Assembly: GCA_045627805.1 (NCBI GenBank)
Contig: JAZQOJ010000201.1
Coordinates: 62,001-126,000 of the forward strand
Origin: UBA1756 sp045627805
GTDB taxonomy: Bacteria; Bacteroidota; Bacteroidia; Bacteroidales; WCHB1-69
Direction: 5' to 3'
Length of the DNA: 64,000 nt
Position numbers and translations under genes: made by a program. The stretch's first letter is position 1; each line of letters starts with the position of its first letter. The notes beneath the pieces were generated by a model, which saw nothing but the letters and a program-made list of their open reading frames with translations, did no database searches and was not told where the DNA came from. Shown piece by piece: positions 11,401 through 26,400 of this stretch.

Positions 11401-14400
11401 TTCTAATGTTCCTGGCTGCACTGCCACTGCTGATACTACAGTGAATGTATATCCGAATCCTTATGTTCTCGTTGTCGGAGATCCTATCATCTGTGATGGT
11501 AACGCCGTAGTTTTAACTGCCAATATCGTTGATTATGACACTACTTTAGTAAACCTCAACTATCAATGGTTGGTTAACAACACTATCATTCCTGGTGCTA
11601 CTACTCGCAATTTGACTTATAACGCTGCTGACAGTACTGATCCTTACATTTTTGTTGCTCACGTTCAGTTTGATAACGGTTGCAGAAGCTTCAGCGCTGA
11701 TTATCCGGTTTATGTTAACGACAGCATCTATGTGACTGTTACCGCTGACGATACTACTATTTGTAAGAATGGTACGGTTACTTTGACTGCTAATCTCGCT
11801 GATTATAATGATGATTTCTTGACCTATCAATGGTACAAGGGCACTAATAGCATTCCTGGTGCTACCAGCAGAACTTATACTACTACGGTAGAAGATAATG
11901 CTACATTTAAGGTTCGTGTATATCAGACTTCTTCACAATGCACTGCAGAAGGAAGCATCAATATTCACGCTTATGATGTTCCTACTATTTCTGCCATCAC
12001 TTTGAGTCAGGATTCTGTTTGTACTGGTTATCAGGTTCGCGTTTCTGCTACTTTAGCAACTGCAGGAGTTTCTACTGATTCTTGCATCTATACTTGGTAC
12101 AGAAATGGTGTCTTGATGAACGGTATTTCTGGTCCCAGCTTCTATGATGCTCCTCATATGGATGGTGATACTTTGCAGGTATTTGTTTACAGTGCAACTG
12201 TTAGCCAAACCAGTTCAGCTTGCGAATCACCAATGAAATTCTCTGACACATTGTTCGTTTTCCCGATGCCTACTGTTGAGGTTTCTGGTGACGCTATCTT
12301 GTGCTATGGTGATACAATTACTCTCTTTGCTCATATTCAGCAAGATGACGCTTCTGATTTCTTGTCAACTACCCATACTTGGTTAGTTAATAATGATATC
12401 ACTTTGAACGATGGTGTTCTTACAGCACCCAACACTATTTTCTATCGTGAAAATATTGTTCGTCCTGCTACTGATGAACCTTATATGTTCTCAGTTCGCA
12501 TTAACCGGGGCAATGGTTGTACAGTTACAAGTGCTCCTTATGCTGTTAAGATCAATGCAGCTCCTGTAGCATTTGTTACGGCTGATGACACTACCATTTG
12601 CGAGAATGGCACTGCTACTCTTTATACTCACATTGATAACTATAATATTGATAACCTTACCTTCCAGTGGTATAAGGATGCAATCATTCCTGCCAATATG
12701 ATTCAAGGTGCAAATGAACCTATTTACACCACATCTGAACTCTCAGCTACTACTACTTATTTTGTGATTGTTTCTCAAACCACTTCTTTGTGTGCTGATA
12801 CCGCTCAGATTAATGTTAATGTTGTTAGCGCTCCCAGCATTGCCAGCATTGAGTTAAGTGCTGACAATATTTGCCAAGGTGCTCAGGATACAATTACTGC
12901 TCACGCTATTGGTGGCGTTGAAGGCGAAGCTTATTCTTTCACTTGGTATAGAAACAATGTTGAAATTGAAGGTGTTCACGATTCTACTTTCGTTGATGCT
13001 CCTACACTTGCTGACATTGATCAGAACCAATTTGTTTATACTGCTGTTGTTCGTCAGGAAAGCGCTGGCTGCGTTGCGCCTGCCTCTGCTTCAGTTGTTC
13101 TTTCTGTACTTCAGAATCCTACTGTAAGCATTTCTGGTGATGCTATTCTCTGCAACGACAGTCTTATTACTTTGGTTGCTCACGTTAATGATACTACTAC
13201 TGGTGTTGGTGCATACGAATATCAGTGGAGATTGAATAATGAAGATATCGCGGGTATGACCACTGATACTTTGAAACAGAACAAGGCCGCTCAGGATGAA
13301 CCTTACTTGTATTCTGTTGTAATCTCCAATGTTAATGGCTGCACTTCGATCAGTGAACCTTATGCAGTTTATGTTAATGACACCATTTTGGTTGAAGTTA
13401 CTTCTACTGAAGACAGTATCTGTGCAGGTGGTGTTGTCACTCTGACTGCTAATCTCGGCGATTATAATGCTGATAATCTCGTTTACAGATGGTACACTGT
13501 TGATGGCAGTGCTGAAACTGAAATCGCAGGTGCTACTTCCCGTACTTTAACTGTTGAACCTATTGAAACGACTTCTTATAGAGTTCGCGTTCTTCAAACC
13601 ACTTCAGAATGTAACGCTTTCGGTGACTACACCATTAAGGTTGTTGAAGCTCCTGAGGTTACTCTTACTTTGACTCCTGACAGCGTTATTTGTAGTGGTG
13701 GTCAAATTACTTTAACTGCTACGGTTGAAGGTGAAGGTTCCTATGCTTGGTACAGAAATCAATCTTTGATTGCTGGTGCTGATCAGAACACTTATACTGA
13801 TTCTCCGCTTGCAGTTGACGGTGATGTGACCGAATTCGCTTACGCTGTGATTTTCACTCCTAATATTGAAGGTTGTGTTTCTACCACGGTTGATACTTTG
13901 GTTACTGTTTATCCGAATCATTCTGTAGAAATTGCTGGTGATCCTATCATTTGCAACACTAACAATGTTCAGTTAACTGCTAATTTGAATGATACTGTTG
14001 CAGGTGGCACTTACACTTATCAGTGGATGCTTGCTAATGAAGATATCGCTGGTGCTACTGACCGTATTTATGATGCTAATTATTCTACTTCAAGAGATTA
14101 TCCGTACATCTTTACTGTTAGAGCTACTAATGAACTTTCTGGCTGCTCTTCTATTAGTGAACCTTTCTATGTATATGTAAATGCTAATCCTGTTGTTGCA
14201 GTTTCTGCTACCGACACCAGCGTTTGCAATGATGGTGAAGTTACTTTGACTGCTCATATTGGCGATAATAATACTCCTAATTTGGTTTACACTTGGTATG
14301 CTGATGGCGTTGAAATCGCGGGTGCTACTGAAGCCACTTACACTACTACTGTTACGGCTACTACCACCTACAAAGTTGATGTTCGTCAAACCACCTCTGA

Positions 14401-17400
14401 TTGCCACGCTGAAAACACTATCGTTGTTTACAAACACGAAGTTCCTACTGTTGCTTTAGCAGTTGGTACGGTTACTGATTCTGTAGTTTGCGAAGGTGGT
14501 GAAGTTACTTTGGTAGCTACCGCTACTTCCGATAATGTTTTGGGCGCTCTCACTTATACTTGGTACGACAATGGTCAGGTAATTGAGGGTGTCACTGGCG
14601 CTACCTATACTGTTTCTCCTGCTGCAGCTGATCACGATAGCACTACACATCATTATACTGTTGTTGTTTCTGCTGAAGCTCCCGCTTGTACGTCAGCTCC
14701 TTCTAATACCGTCAACATCTCTGTTGTTGCTAACCCGACAATTATGTTGTTAGCTGACCAGACTGTTTGCGAACTGGAAGATATTAATGTTACTGCAAGC
14801 ATTATTGGTACTGTGTTAGCTCCGATTTCTTATCAGTGGTATGTAAATGACACTCCGAGTCCGGCTGCTGGTTTTGTTTTGGAAGAAGGTGTCCAGTATC
14901 AATTAACTGATAATCAACCTTACCGTGACGAACCTTATTTCTACAGATTTGGTCTTACTATGGGTAATGGTTGCGTTTCTATGAGTGAACCCATTGCAAT
15001 TCACGTTAATGCTTTGCCTTCTGTTGTCGTTACCCTCGATGATCAGAATATTTGCAAGGGTGGTGTTGTTACGGCTGTTGCCAACCTCGCCAATAACAAT
15101 ATGGAAGATCTTACTTATACTTGGCGTGTTGATGGTTTCACCGTTCCGGGTGCTACCAGTGCTACTTTCACCACTCCTGCATTCACGACTGTTGCTAATC
15201 ATACGGTTTCTGTTCGCGTTGTTCAATCTACTGTTGATCAGACTTTGTGTGCTGTTACCTATGATAAACAAGTTGTAGTTAATGATATTCCTTCTATTGC
15301 TTCTGTTGAGTTGGATGCTGATAGCATTTGTGAAGGTCATCTTGTTACTGTTACCGCTCACGCTACTTCAGGTGTTGCTAATGAACCTTATCATTTCACT
15401 TGGTATAAGAATGGTGTAGTGATTAATGGTGCTACCGATTCAGTTTATACTGAAACTCCTGTTGCAAATAATGGTGACACTGCTATCTATGTATATACTG
15501 TTGTTGCTTCTCAACCCAGTGCTGGTTGTACCTCAATTGCAGCATCTGATACTTTGTATGTCTTCCCGAATCCCTCTGTCCAGATTTCTGGTGATCAATT
15601 GATTTGCGAAGCCAATCAAATTAATTTGTATGCTAATGTTAATGATTATGCACTTGATAGCGCTCTTCATTATCAGTGGAGACTTTTCAATCACAATGTT
15701 GGCATTGACAGCGTTGGTTTGAAGCTTGACACTGTTCCGAGCGATCAACCGTACTTATTCACTGTTGAGGTTTCCAATGGTTTGGGTTGCTCTGCTTTGA
15801 GTGCAGAATATCCTGTTTACATCAATGATTCTATCTTTGTTGAAATCACTCACAACCAAGACTCAATTTGTCCTGGTGCTGAAGTTACCTTTACTGCTAA
15901 CTTAGTTGATTACAATAATGATAACTTGACCTACAGATGGTATAAGATTACTCCTTCTGATACGGCTGAAATCTGGGGTGCTACCAACTCAACTTTGACT
16001 GTTAATCCTGTTGATACTCAATATATCTATAAACTTGAAGTTCTTCAAACTACTTCTGGTTGCGTAGCTATTGGTTATGATTCAGTTAAGGTTATTGATG
16101 CTCCTATTCTCACTTGGGAAACAGTTTCCGATACCACTGTTTGCTTCGGTGGTGAGGTTCATCTTGCTGTTACTCCTAACTCAAATGGTTACTATACTTG
16201 GTATAGAAATGGTCAATTAATTACGGGCGCTAACTTGAACCAGTTATTTGACTCACCTGTTGCCGTTGATATGGATTCTACTTCTTATCGTTATGATGTG
16301 ATGTACACTCCTCTCGTTGCTGGCTGCCGTTCCGAAATGATTGACACCGTTGTATATGTATATCCGAACCCGATGATTCAGATTACTGGTGATGCTATCG
16401 TTTGTACGCTTACTGACAGCAATGTTTACTTGATTGCTCATCTTTCAGATACCATTTCTGGCGCTATGTATCAGGATATCACCTATCATTGGTTTGAATC
16501 TAACGAAAATATTGATGCGCAGAATTTGAGCACCAATGATACTTTGTTGATTGATTCTCTCCCGTTCCGTGATGAGCCCTACATCTTCCAGGTCGAACTC
16601 ACAAACGGACGCGGTTGTACTGTTATGAGTGAACCTTTCGAAGTATTTGTAAATGATACTACTTTCGTCGAAGTCACTTCTTCATCCGATACTGTTTGTG
16701 CAGGTGGCGAGGTTGAATTGGTTGCAAACCTCGGCAACTATAATCACGATAATATGATTTACAGATGGTACTACAAGACTGAAGGTATGACTGATTCAAT
16801 GACTGTATGGGGTGGTACAAGCCGTACTTTGCTGTATGCTCCCGAAAAGACCACCTACTTTACTGTCGTTGCTACGCAAACCACTTCTGAATGCTATGCC
16901 GTTGGTTATGATACTGTATTTGTTACCACTCCTATTGTTGTTGAAATTGCTTCAGAAACAGGTCACGACACTCTCTGTTCGGGTGGTGAAATCACTTTGG
17001 TTGCTCGCGATGCTAATACTCACGAAGATTTAGTTGGTGGTACTTATGTATGGACCGAAAATGGTGTTATCATTCCTGGTGCAGTTGCTTCTTCACTTAC
17101 TAGAAGCTTAATGGCTATTGATGATGACTCTACCGCTTATATGTATGGCGTTACTTATTCTCAAGATTTCGTTGGCTGTCATTCTGCTGAAGTTGACACT
17201 ACCATCGTGGTTTATATGAATCCTACTGTACAAATTTCAGGTGACCCGATCATCTGTAATAGCGCAGAACCGTTCAATGTTGTTTTGGTTGCTAATGTGA
17301 ATGACACTGTTCATCAGGATCTTTCTTACGAATGGCGTTTGTTCAACCGCGATTTGGAAGAAATCACTGACAGTATCGAAGGTGTTGACACTGATACACT

Positions 17401-20400
17401 GAGAATGTTTGCGCCCGCTACTGACAATGCATACCTCTATACCGTTCAGGTTTCCAACCATCGTGGTTGCACCACGTTGAGCGAAGAATTCCCGGTATAT
17501 GTCAATGATACTGCTTCCATCCAGGTCGTTGTTACTGCTGACAATGATACTGTTTGTATCGGTGGTGATGTTACCTTCACTGCTCATCTGTCAGATTACA
17601 ACAGCACCAACCTGATTTTCCAGTGGTACAAGCACGACACTACTGCTACTGGCGAGGATACTTTGATTGCTATTGATTATGGTACTGAGCCCATCCTTAC
17701 CTACACTATGACCGATTCTTTGTGGAACAAGTTCGAACTCCACATTACTCAGACCAACTCCGGCTGTAAGGCGTTTGGTGTTGACTCTGTCTATGTATGG
17801 CCTCGTGTCCCGTATGCAATCTCCAGAGTTAATGCTCGTAATGTTGCTACTGGTTCACGCGAAATCTGCGAAGGTGGTGAAATTGACGTTGAAGTCTCTT
17901 TGGTTGACCTTAATGGTAACAGCATTGATTCAACTCTCTTCACTTACAATTGGTATAGAAATGGCTGGGGTGATAACCCGATGCTTAATGGTCCTTGGTT
18001 CAGAGAAAGCCCGCTGACCGTTGATCAGGATACGACTCACTATGTCTATAGTGCTGCCATCGTACTTGACATTCCGGGTTGCGAATTCTCACAGGCCAAT
18101 TTCTCAGACACTGTTACTGTTAAACGTAATCCTGTTGTCACGATTTCTGGTGATCCGTACGTTTGCCAATACAATCCGGTTAGCTTGATTGCTTGGGTTG
18201 ATGGTTTAGCAGACTTTTACACTACTTATGTATGGTATGAACACGGCCAAGAACGTGCAACTTGTAGTCCATATAACCCCTCCACTAATAATGCATATTT
18301 GTTCTCTTATCATGAAGAGTGGCCTGTTTCAACAGGATTCGCATACGAATTCACTGTTAGAACGCATTCACCGAATGGTTGCGGCGCTTTGAGTGATCCT
18401 TTCCAGGTTGTAGTTGTTGAAGCTCCTGTTGTCAACATTACTGCTTCTGAAGATACTATCTGCGTTGGTGGTGAAGTCACCTTCACAGCTAACTTGGATA
18501 ACTACAATCTCGATTACTTGCAGTATCAGTGGTATCACGATGCTCCTATCCAGGAAAACTTAATTCCTGGTGCTACTCTGCCGACTTATACCACCACTTT
18601 GGATGTAACACAGACCTACTATGTAAAAGTCTTCTCCGCACTGGTAGCTAATGATACTTTGTGTACCGCTCTTGATGCTAAGGAAATCATCGTGGTTAGC
18701 GATCCTGTTGTTGATTCTGTAACCATCTCTGTCGATCAGATTTGCGATGGTGGTCAGGTCACTGTTACTGCACATACCACTGAAGGCGTTCCTGCTGATG
18801 CTTATAGCTTCACTTGGTATCGCAATGGCATTTTGTTGCCTGGCATCGTTGACTCAACGTTCACGGAAAGCCCGCTGACTGTTGATGGCGATATTACCAG
18901 ATATGTTTATAGCGCTGTTGCTACTCAGGTTTCATCTGGTTGTGAATCAGAACAGACCTTTGCAGCCGACACTCTCGTAGTTTACCCGAACCCGACTGTT
19001 GTCATCGCTGGTGATCCTATCATCTGCGAAGATAGCGTAGTGATGCTGTCTGCCAATGTTACCAACGATTACTTTGGCGCTGAATTGACTTACACTTGGT
19101 TGCTTTACAATGACACCATCCGTGCACCTCGCACTGGAGCTGGTGCTGACACCATCATTGATGTCCGTGGTCCTCAGGATTACGCTTACATCTACACTGC
19201 TGTTGTCAACAATGCACACGGTTGCTTGACCGAGAGCGCACCTTACTATGTATATGTAAATGACACTATCATTGTTGAAGTCACTGCTACCGAAGATACT
19301 ATCTGCGAAACTGGTTCTGTTACTTTGACCGCTAACATTGGCGACTACAATGATACTGACCTCACTTACAGATGGTATGCTAATGAACCTGTTGCCGCTA
19401 ACGAAATCTGGGGCGCTACTCAGTCACAGTTGACGATTGTTCCCGATAGCACTACCACTTATTTCGTACGTGTATTCCAAACCACTTCGGATTGCGAAAC
19501 CTTTGGTTCTCATACAATTACTGTGAACGACCGTCCTGTAATTGATAGTATCAAGCTTAGCGTTTACGAAATCTGCGAAGGTGGTCAGGTTACTGTTACC
19601 GCTCACGCAAATGGTGGTGTTGATCCTGAAAACAATGCGTACATCTTTACTTGGTATGCGAATGACGAATTGATTGAAGGCGTTACCGATTCTACCTTCG
19701 TAGTTAGCCCGCTGACTGTTGATGGTGACATTCAGGATATTACCTATTCTGCTACTGTTCATCAGGAAGTTGCTGGTTGCGTATCTGATCGTAAGTTTGC
19801 TGACAGTGACTTGAGAATCAATCCGAATCCTCAGGTTGTTATCGAAAGCGATCCTTTGATTTGCGAAAACGATACTATGGTATTGTATGCCAATGTTACC
19901 AACCAGTATGCTACTGCTAATTTGACCTATACTTGGAAGTTAGAAAATGATACTGTTGGTCATAATGACACTCTCCATTATTATGGTGAGCCTCGTGATC
20001 ACGCATACAACTTCACCGTTGTTGTTGCTAACGAACACGGTTGTACTGTTGAGAGCGCAGTTTACAGTGTAACTGTTAACCCGCGTCCTGTCATCGAAGT
20101 TACCGCTTTCGAAGATACTATCTGTGAAACTGGCAGCACCGTTCTTACTGCTCACGTTGACAATGCCAACTTGAACAACCTGATGTACAGATGGTATAAT
20201 GCTACCACTTCAGACAGCATCTATGGTGGTCGTGAAAACACCTTGACTGTTGCTCCTGAAACCACTACTGATTATGCTGTAGCTGTTTATCAGGTCGGTT
20301 CAGAATGCTGGTCATACGACACGATTACTGTAACCGTGAACGACCGTCCTGTAATTGATAGTATCAAGCTTAGCGTTTACGAAATCTGCGAAGGCGGTCA

Positions 20401-23400
20401 GGTTACTGTTACTGCTCACGCTAATGGTGGAGTTAATCCTGAAAACAATGCATACATCTTCACTTGGTATGCTAATGACGAATTGATTGATGGTGTTACC
20501 GATTCAACCTTCGTAGTTAGCCCGCTGACCGTTGATGGTGACATTCAGGATATTACTTATTCTGCTACTGTTCGTCAGGAAGTCGCTGGTTGCGTATCAG
20601 ATCGTAAGTATGCCGATAGCGCATTGAGAATCAACCCGAATCCTCAGGTTGTTATCGAAAGCGATCCTTTGATTTGCGAAAACGATACTATCCATTTGCA
20701 CGCTCGCACTACCAACGATTATCCGACTGCAAGCTTGACTTACACTTGGGAATTAGAAAACGTTCCTGTACACATTGGTGCTGATTTTGACACCGTAGTT
20801 GATGCTCGCGATCACGCTTACAACTTTACCGTTGTTGCTACTAACGATCACGGTTGTACTACTGAAAGTGCAGTTTACAGTGTAACTGTTAATCCGAGCC
20901 CTGTTGTTGAAGTTACTGCTTCTGAAGAAACTATCTGCGAAGGTGGCAACACTGTTCTTACTGCTAACGTTGACAATTACAACTTGAATAACTTGACATA
21001 TCAGTGGTATGCTGCTGACCTCAGCAATGAAGTTGATGGCGCTATGCAGCGTGAGATTACGGTTAATCCTACTGACACCACTATGTACATTGTCGAGGTT
21101 TACCAGGTTGGTTCAGAATGTCGTAGCTACGACAGCATTACTATCAATGTAAATGAAGTACCTGTTGTTGATTCTGTCATCTTGAGCTCCTATGAAATGT
21201 GTTATGGTGGTCAGCCGACGATCACTGCCTATGCTCACGGTGGTGTTGATACTGCTGAATATCCGTATTTCTATACTTGGTACAGAAATGGCCAACTTAT
21301 TGAAGGTGTTACTGCAGCAACCTTTACTGACAACTTGTCAGAATGGGCTGTGGATAATGATGATACTTACTATGTATATACTGCTGTTGCACATCAGGCC
21401 GCCTCTGGTTGTACTTCCGCTCCGGTTTCAGCTGACAGATTGAATGTCTATATGAATCCGCGTGTTGAAATCACTGGTGACCCGTATGTTTGCGAAACTG
21501 GTCCTGTATTCTTGTATGCAAATGTTGATACTTCTTCTATCAATGTTGGTTCTTTGAGCTATGTTTGGTATGAATCTGGTCAGTTGAGAGACAATACAGC
21601 TTATGGATTTGGCAATAGCTTCATCTTTAGTGAGTATTTCTATGCTCGTCCGAACCCGTATCATATGCAGGTTGAAGTTAACCGTGGTAACGGCTGCCGC
21701 ACTATGAGTGAACCGTTTGATGTTTATGTTATGGAACAGCCGCAGGCCTTTGTTACTGCTACTGAAACTGAAATTTGTGAAGGTGGTTCTGTGACTGTCC
21801 GCGCTAACCTTGAAGATTATCATATGGAAGATCTCACTTTCCAGTGGTATGAAAATGTAGTTGACCACGCACACGAAATCTATGGTGCTACTATGCCGGT
21901 CTACACTGCTAACAATGTTGATACTACAACTACTTACATTGTAAGAGTGTTCCGTACCTTGTCAGAATGCGTTTACTATGACGATGTAACTGTTAATGTT
22001 CACGCTGATCCTACTGTTACCTTGTCTGTAAGCGATAACGATACTGTTATCTGCTCTGGTGGCGAATTCACGATGACTGCTTCTGCAGTTTATGATGCTG
22101 AATTGGGTTATCCGACCTTCACTTGGAAACGTAATGGTGTTGTTCTTGACAATACGATGGATTCTGTCTTCACCGATCATCCTGTTACTGTTGATAATGA
22201 TAGCGTAAACTTCACTTATGGTGTATATGTTACTTTGTCAGCTTCAGGTTGCACAAGCACGATTTCAGAAACTTCTACAATTAATGTTACTGTTCTCCCG
22301 AATGCTACTGTCCAGATTCAGGGCGACCCGGTTATCTGCGGTGCAGGCACTTCATTGGATACCATTACTTTGATTGCTAATGTTAATGACACTAGTGCCC
22401 TTGTTGATGGTTTCACTTACGAATGGAGACTCTATAATCGTACCATCAATGCTGAACAAGATAGCATCATTGGTCGCGCCGACAGCAATGTACTCTCTAT
22501 CGTCGTTGCTCCGAGCACTGAACCTTATGTATTTACTGTTCAGGTATCGAATGAAAATGGTTGCTCAACCAGCAGTGCTGAGTTCCCAGTATTCGTAAGC
22601 GATACTACCAGTGTTGTTGTAACTGCTAACGAAACTGATATTTGTGAAGGTGGTGAAGTTACCTTGTATGCTAACCTTGGCGATTACAATGTCGCTAACC
22701 TCACTTATCAGTGGTTCGCTGATGGTGTAGAAATCCCTGGCGCTACTGGTTCTACTTATACTACCACGCTTGATAGCACTACTACTTTCTCAGTTAACCT
22801 GATTCAAACTACCAGCTCTTGCTTGAGCTACTCAGACATCACTATCTATGTACACGAAGATCCTACTGTAACTTTGGCTATCAATGACAATGATACTGTT
22901 ATTTGCGAAGGTGGTCAGCTTACTTTGACTGCTACCGCAGTTTACGACACCATCTTGGGTGCAGCTACCTATACTTGGTATCGTAATCACGTTGAAATCG
23001 CTGATGCTCACGACAGTATTTATGTTGAAAGCCCTGTCACCGTTGATAACGATGTTACTACTTACGAGTACTCAGTGGTAGTTTCTCTCGCTGCAAGCGG
23101 CTGTCAGTCTGTTGTTACTGATTCTTCTACTGTTAATGTTACGGTTTATGCAAACCCGACGATTCAAATCGAAGGCGATCATAACATTTGTGGTACGGGT
23201 GAAGGTTTAGACCATATCCATTTGGTTGCTAACGTTAATGATAGCGTTGCTAATAGCCGCGAATTCACATTCGAATGGAGATTATTCAATGCTACGTTAG
23301 ATCAGACTACCAACACGTTGGATACTGTTCTTGCTGCTAATGATGAACCTTATATCTTCACGGCCATTGTTGCTAATGAAAATGGTTGCACGATGACAAG

Positions 23401-26400
23401 CGAAGCATTCGAGGTTTACGTTCACGAAGCTGTTGAAGTTGTCGCTATGACCACTGAGTCAGATGTCTGCGTAGGCGGCGAAGTGACTGTTTCTGCTCAC
23501 TTGAACAACTACAATGTTGAAGGTTTGACTTATCAGTGGTTAGCTAATGGCGACACCATCGAAGGTGCTAACGAAGCTACTTATACTACTGTTCTTGATT
23601 CTACTACTACCTTCGAAGTTCTCGTTGCTCAACCCACCACTTCTTGTATCTCACGTAGCACTGTTGACGTGAATGTACACGCTGATCCTACTGTAACCGT
23701 TGCCATCTCTGACGCAGACACCAACGTTTGCGAGGGTGGTCAGTTCACGTTGACTGCTACTGCTACTTATGATGCAGTACTCGGTACTCCGGTTTACACT
23801 TGGTTCAGAAATGGTGTTGAAATCGTTAACGCTACTGAAGCTACTCTGACAGAATCTCCTGTTACTGTTGATGGTGACATCACCAACTATAGTTACGAAG
23901 TTCTCGTTACTTTGACTGCTAGCGGTTGTCAATCTGTTATTACTGATAGCTCTGCTTTGGATGTACACGTTTATCCGAACAGCACTGTTCAGATTTCAGG
24001 TGACCCGATTATCTGTGGCGCTGGTGCTAATAGCGTAGCCACCACTCTGACTGCTAACTTGAACGATACTGTTACTGATGTTGATGGTTATACTTTCGAA
24101 TGGAGATTGTTTAACAGTACGCTTACTTCTGCTGATGCTAGTGTTGTTAGCGGTGTTGAAACTGCTGAACTTACCTACAATTTGGCTGTTAGCGATAATC
24201 CGTACATCTTCACAGTTATCGTTCGTAACCCGAATGGTTGTACGACTGAAAGCGCACCGTTCTACGTATACGTTAACGATACTGCTGACATCAACGTTAC
24301 TGCTAACGAATATGATGTTTGCGAAGGTGGTCAGGTTACTTTCACCGCTAACATTGGTGACTACAATATGCCGAACTTGACTTATCAGTGGTTCGCTGGT
24401 GACACTACCAATGCTATTGCTGGTGCTACCCAGTCCACCTATACTACCACGTTTGACACTGCAGCTGATTATACCTATATTGTTAGAGTTTATCAGCCCA
24501 CTTCAAATTGCGTAGCTTACGGTGAAAATACTGTTACTGTTCACGCTGATCCTACTGTTACGGTTGCTATCAGTGATAACGACACCACTATCTGTGAAGG
24601 CGGTGAGTTTACTTTGACTGCTACTGCTACTTACGATAGCGAGCTTGGTACTCCTGTTTATACTTGGTTCAGAAATGGTGTTGCAATCGCTAATGCTACT
24701 GAAGCTACTTTGACTGAATCACCTGTGACTATTAATGGTGACGTTACTACTTATACTTATGAAGTATTGGTTACCCTCGCTCAAAGCGGTTGTCAGTCAG
24801 TCATCAATGCTGCTTCTACAATGAATGTTACTGTTCTTGCTAACCCGTCAGTTGAAATCGCTGGTGACCATAATATCTGTGGTAACGGCGCTGGTGCTGA
24901 CCACGTTATCTTGACTGCTAACGTAAATGATACTGTTGCTGATGTTGACGGCTTCACCTATGAATGGAGACTCTTCAACACCACGGTTGGTACAGATAAT
25001 ACTATTGACACTGTCCTCCCGAGCAACGATGAACCTTATGTCTTCACGGTAATCGTTCGCAACGAAAATGGTTGCACCACGACGAGTGCGCCGTTCGAAG
25101 TATTGGTTAACGAACCTGTTGTTGTGACTGCTCTTACTACGGAAGCTGACATCTGCGAAGGTGGTAATGTTACCGTAAGCGCACATCTCGACAATTACAA
25201 TGTTGGTGGTCTTACCTATCAGTGGGTTGCTAATGGCGACACCATCGAAGGTGCTAATGAAGCCACTTACACTACCAGCTTGGATGCTACTACTACCTTC
25301 GAAGTTATCGTTGAACAGCCGACTACCTCTTGCATCAGCAATGCAGAAGTGACTGTTAACGTACATCCGGATCCTGTTGTTACCGTTGCTATCAGCGATG
25401 ATGACAATACAATCTGTGAAGGTGGTGAATTCACCCTGACTGCTACTGCTACTTATGATGACGTTCTTGGTGATGTAACCTATACTTGGACCAGAAACGG
25501 TGTTGTTATCGCAGGTGCTAACGGTGCTCAGTTGCACGAATCTCAGGTTACTGTTGACAACGATCTTACTACTATTACTTACACGGTTAAGGCAACTTTG
25601 ACTGCCAGCGGTTGTGAATCAGTTATTACTGATGCTTCTACTATGGTTGTTACGGTTGTTCCTGCTCCGAGCATCGTAATTGCTGGTGATCCTGTTATCT
25701 GTGGTTCAGGTGCTGCTGCTACTACTGTTCAGTTGACTGCTAATGTTAATGACACGAGTGCAATGGTTGACGGCTTCGAATATGAATGGAGACTGTTCAA
25801 CAACACTTTGTCCGCTTACACTACCAACGAACTCAATATGCAACTTGCTCCGAGCGTTGATCCTTACATCTTCACTGTTGTTCTGCACAATGAAAATGGT
25901 TGTTCTACCACAAGCGCTGATTACAGTGTAATGGTTAACGCTGCTCCTGAAGTTGTCATTACTGCTTCTGAATCTGACATCTGCGAAGGTGGTCAGACTA
26001 CCTTGACTGCTACTTTGAACGATTACAACACTGAAGCTCTGACTTATCAGTGGCAATTGAATGGTGTTGATATCGCTGGTGCTACTCAAGCTACTTATAC
26101 TACTCCGGCTACCTTACTTGATGGTAACTATGAATACACTGTTATCGTAAGACAGACCACATCTGACTGCGTATCATCTGACGTTTACAATGTGACTGTC
26201 CACGCTAACCCGGTTATCGCAGGTATCACTGTTAGCAACGACTTTATCTGTGATGGTGGTCAGGTTGTGGTTACTGCTACTGGCAATTATGACACTGAAC
26301 TCGGTGCTGCTACCTACACTTGGTACAGAAATGGCATCGAACTTGAAGGTGTAACTGCTAACACGTTTGTTGATTATCCGACTGTTGTTGATGATCAAAC

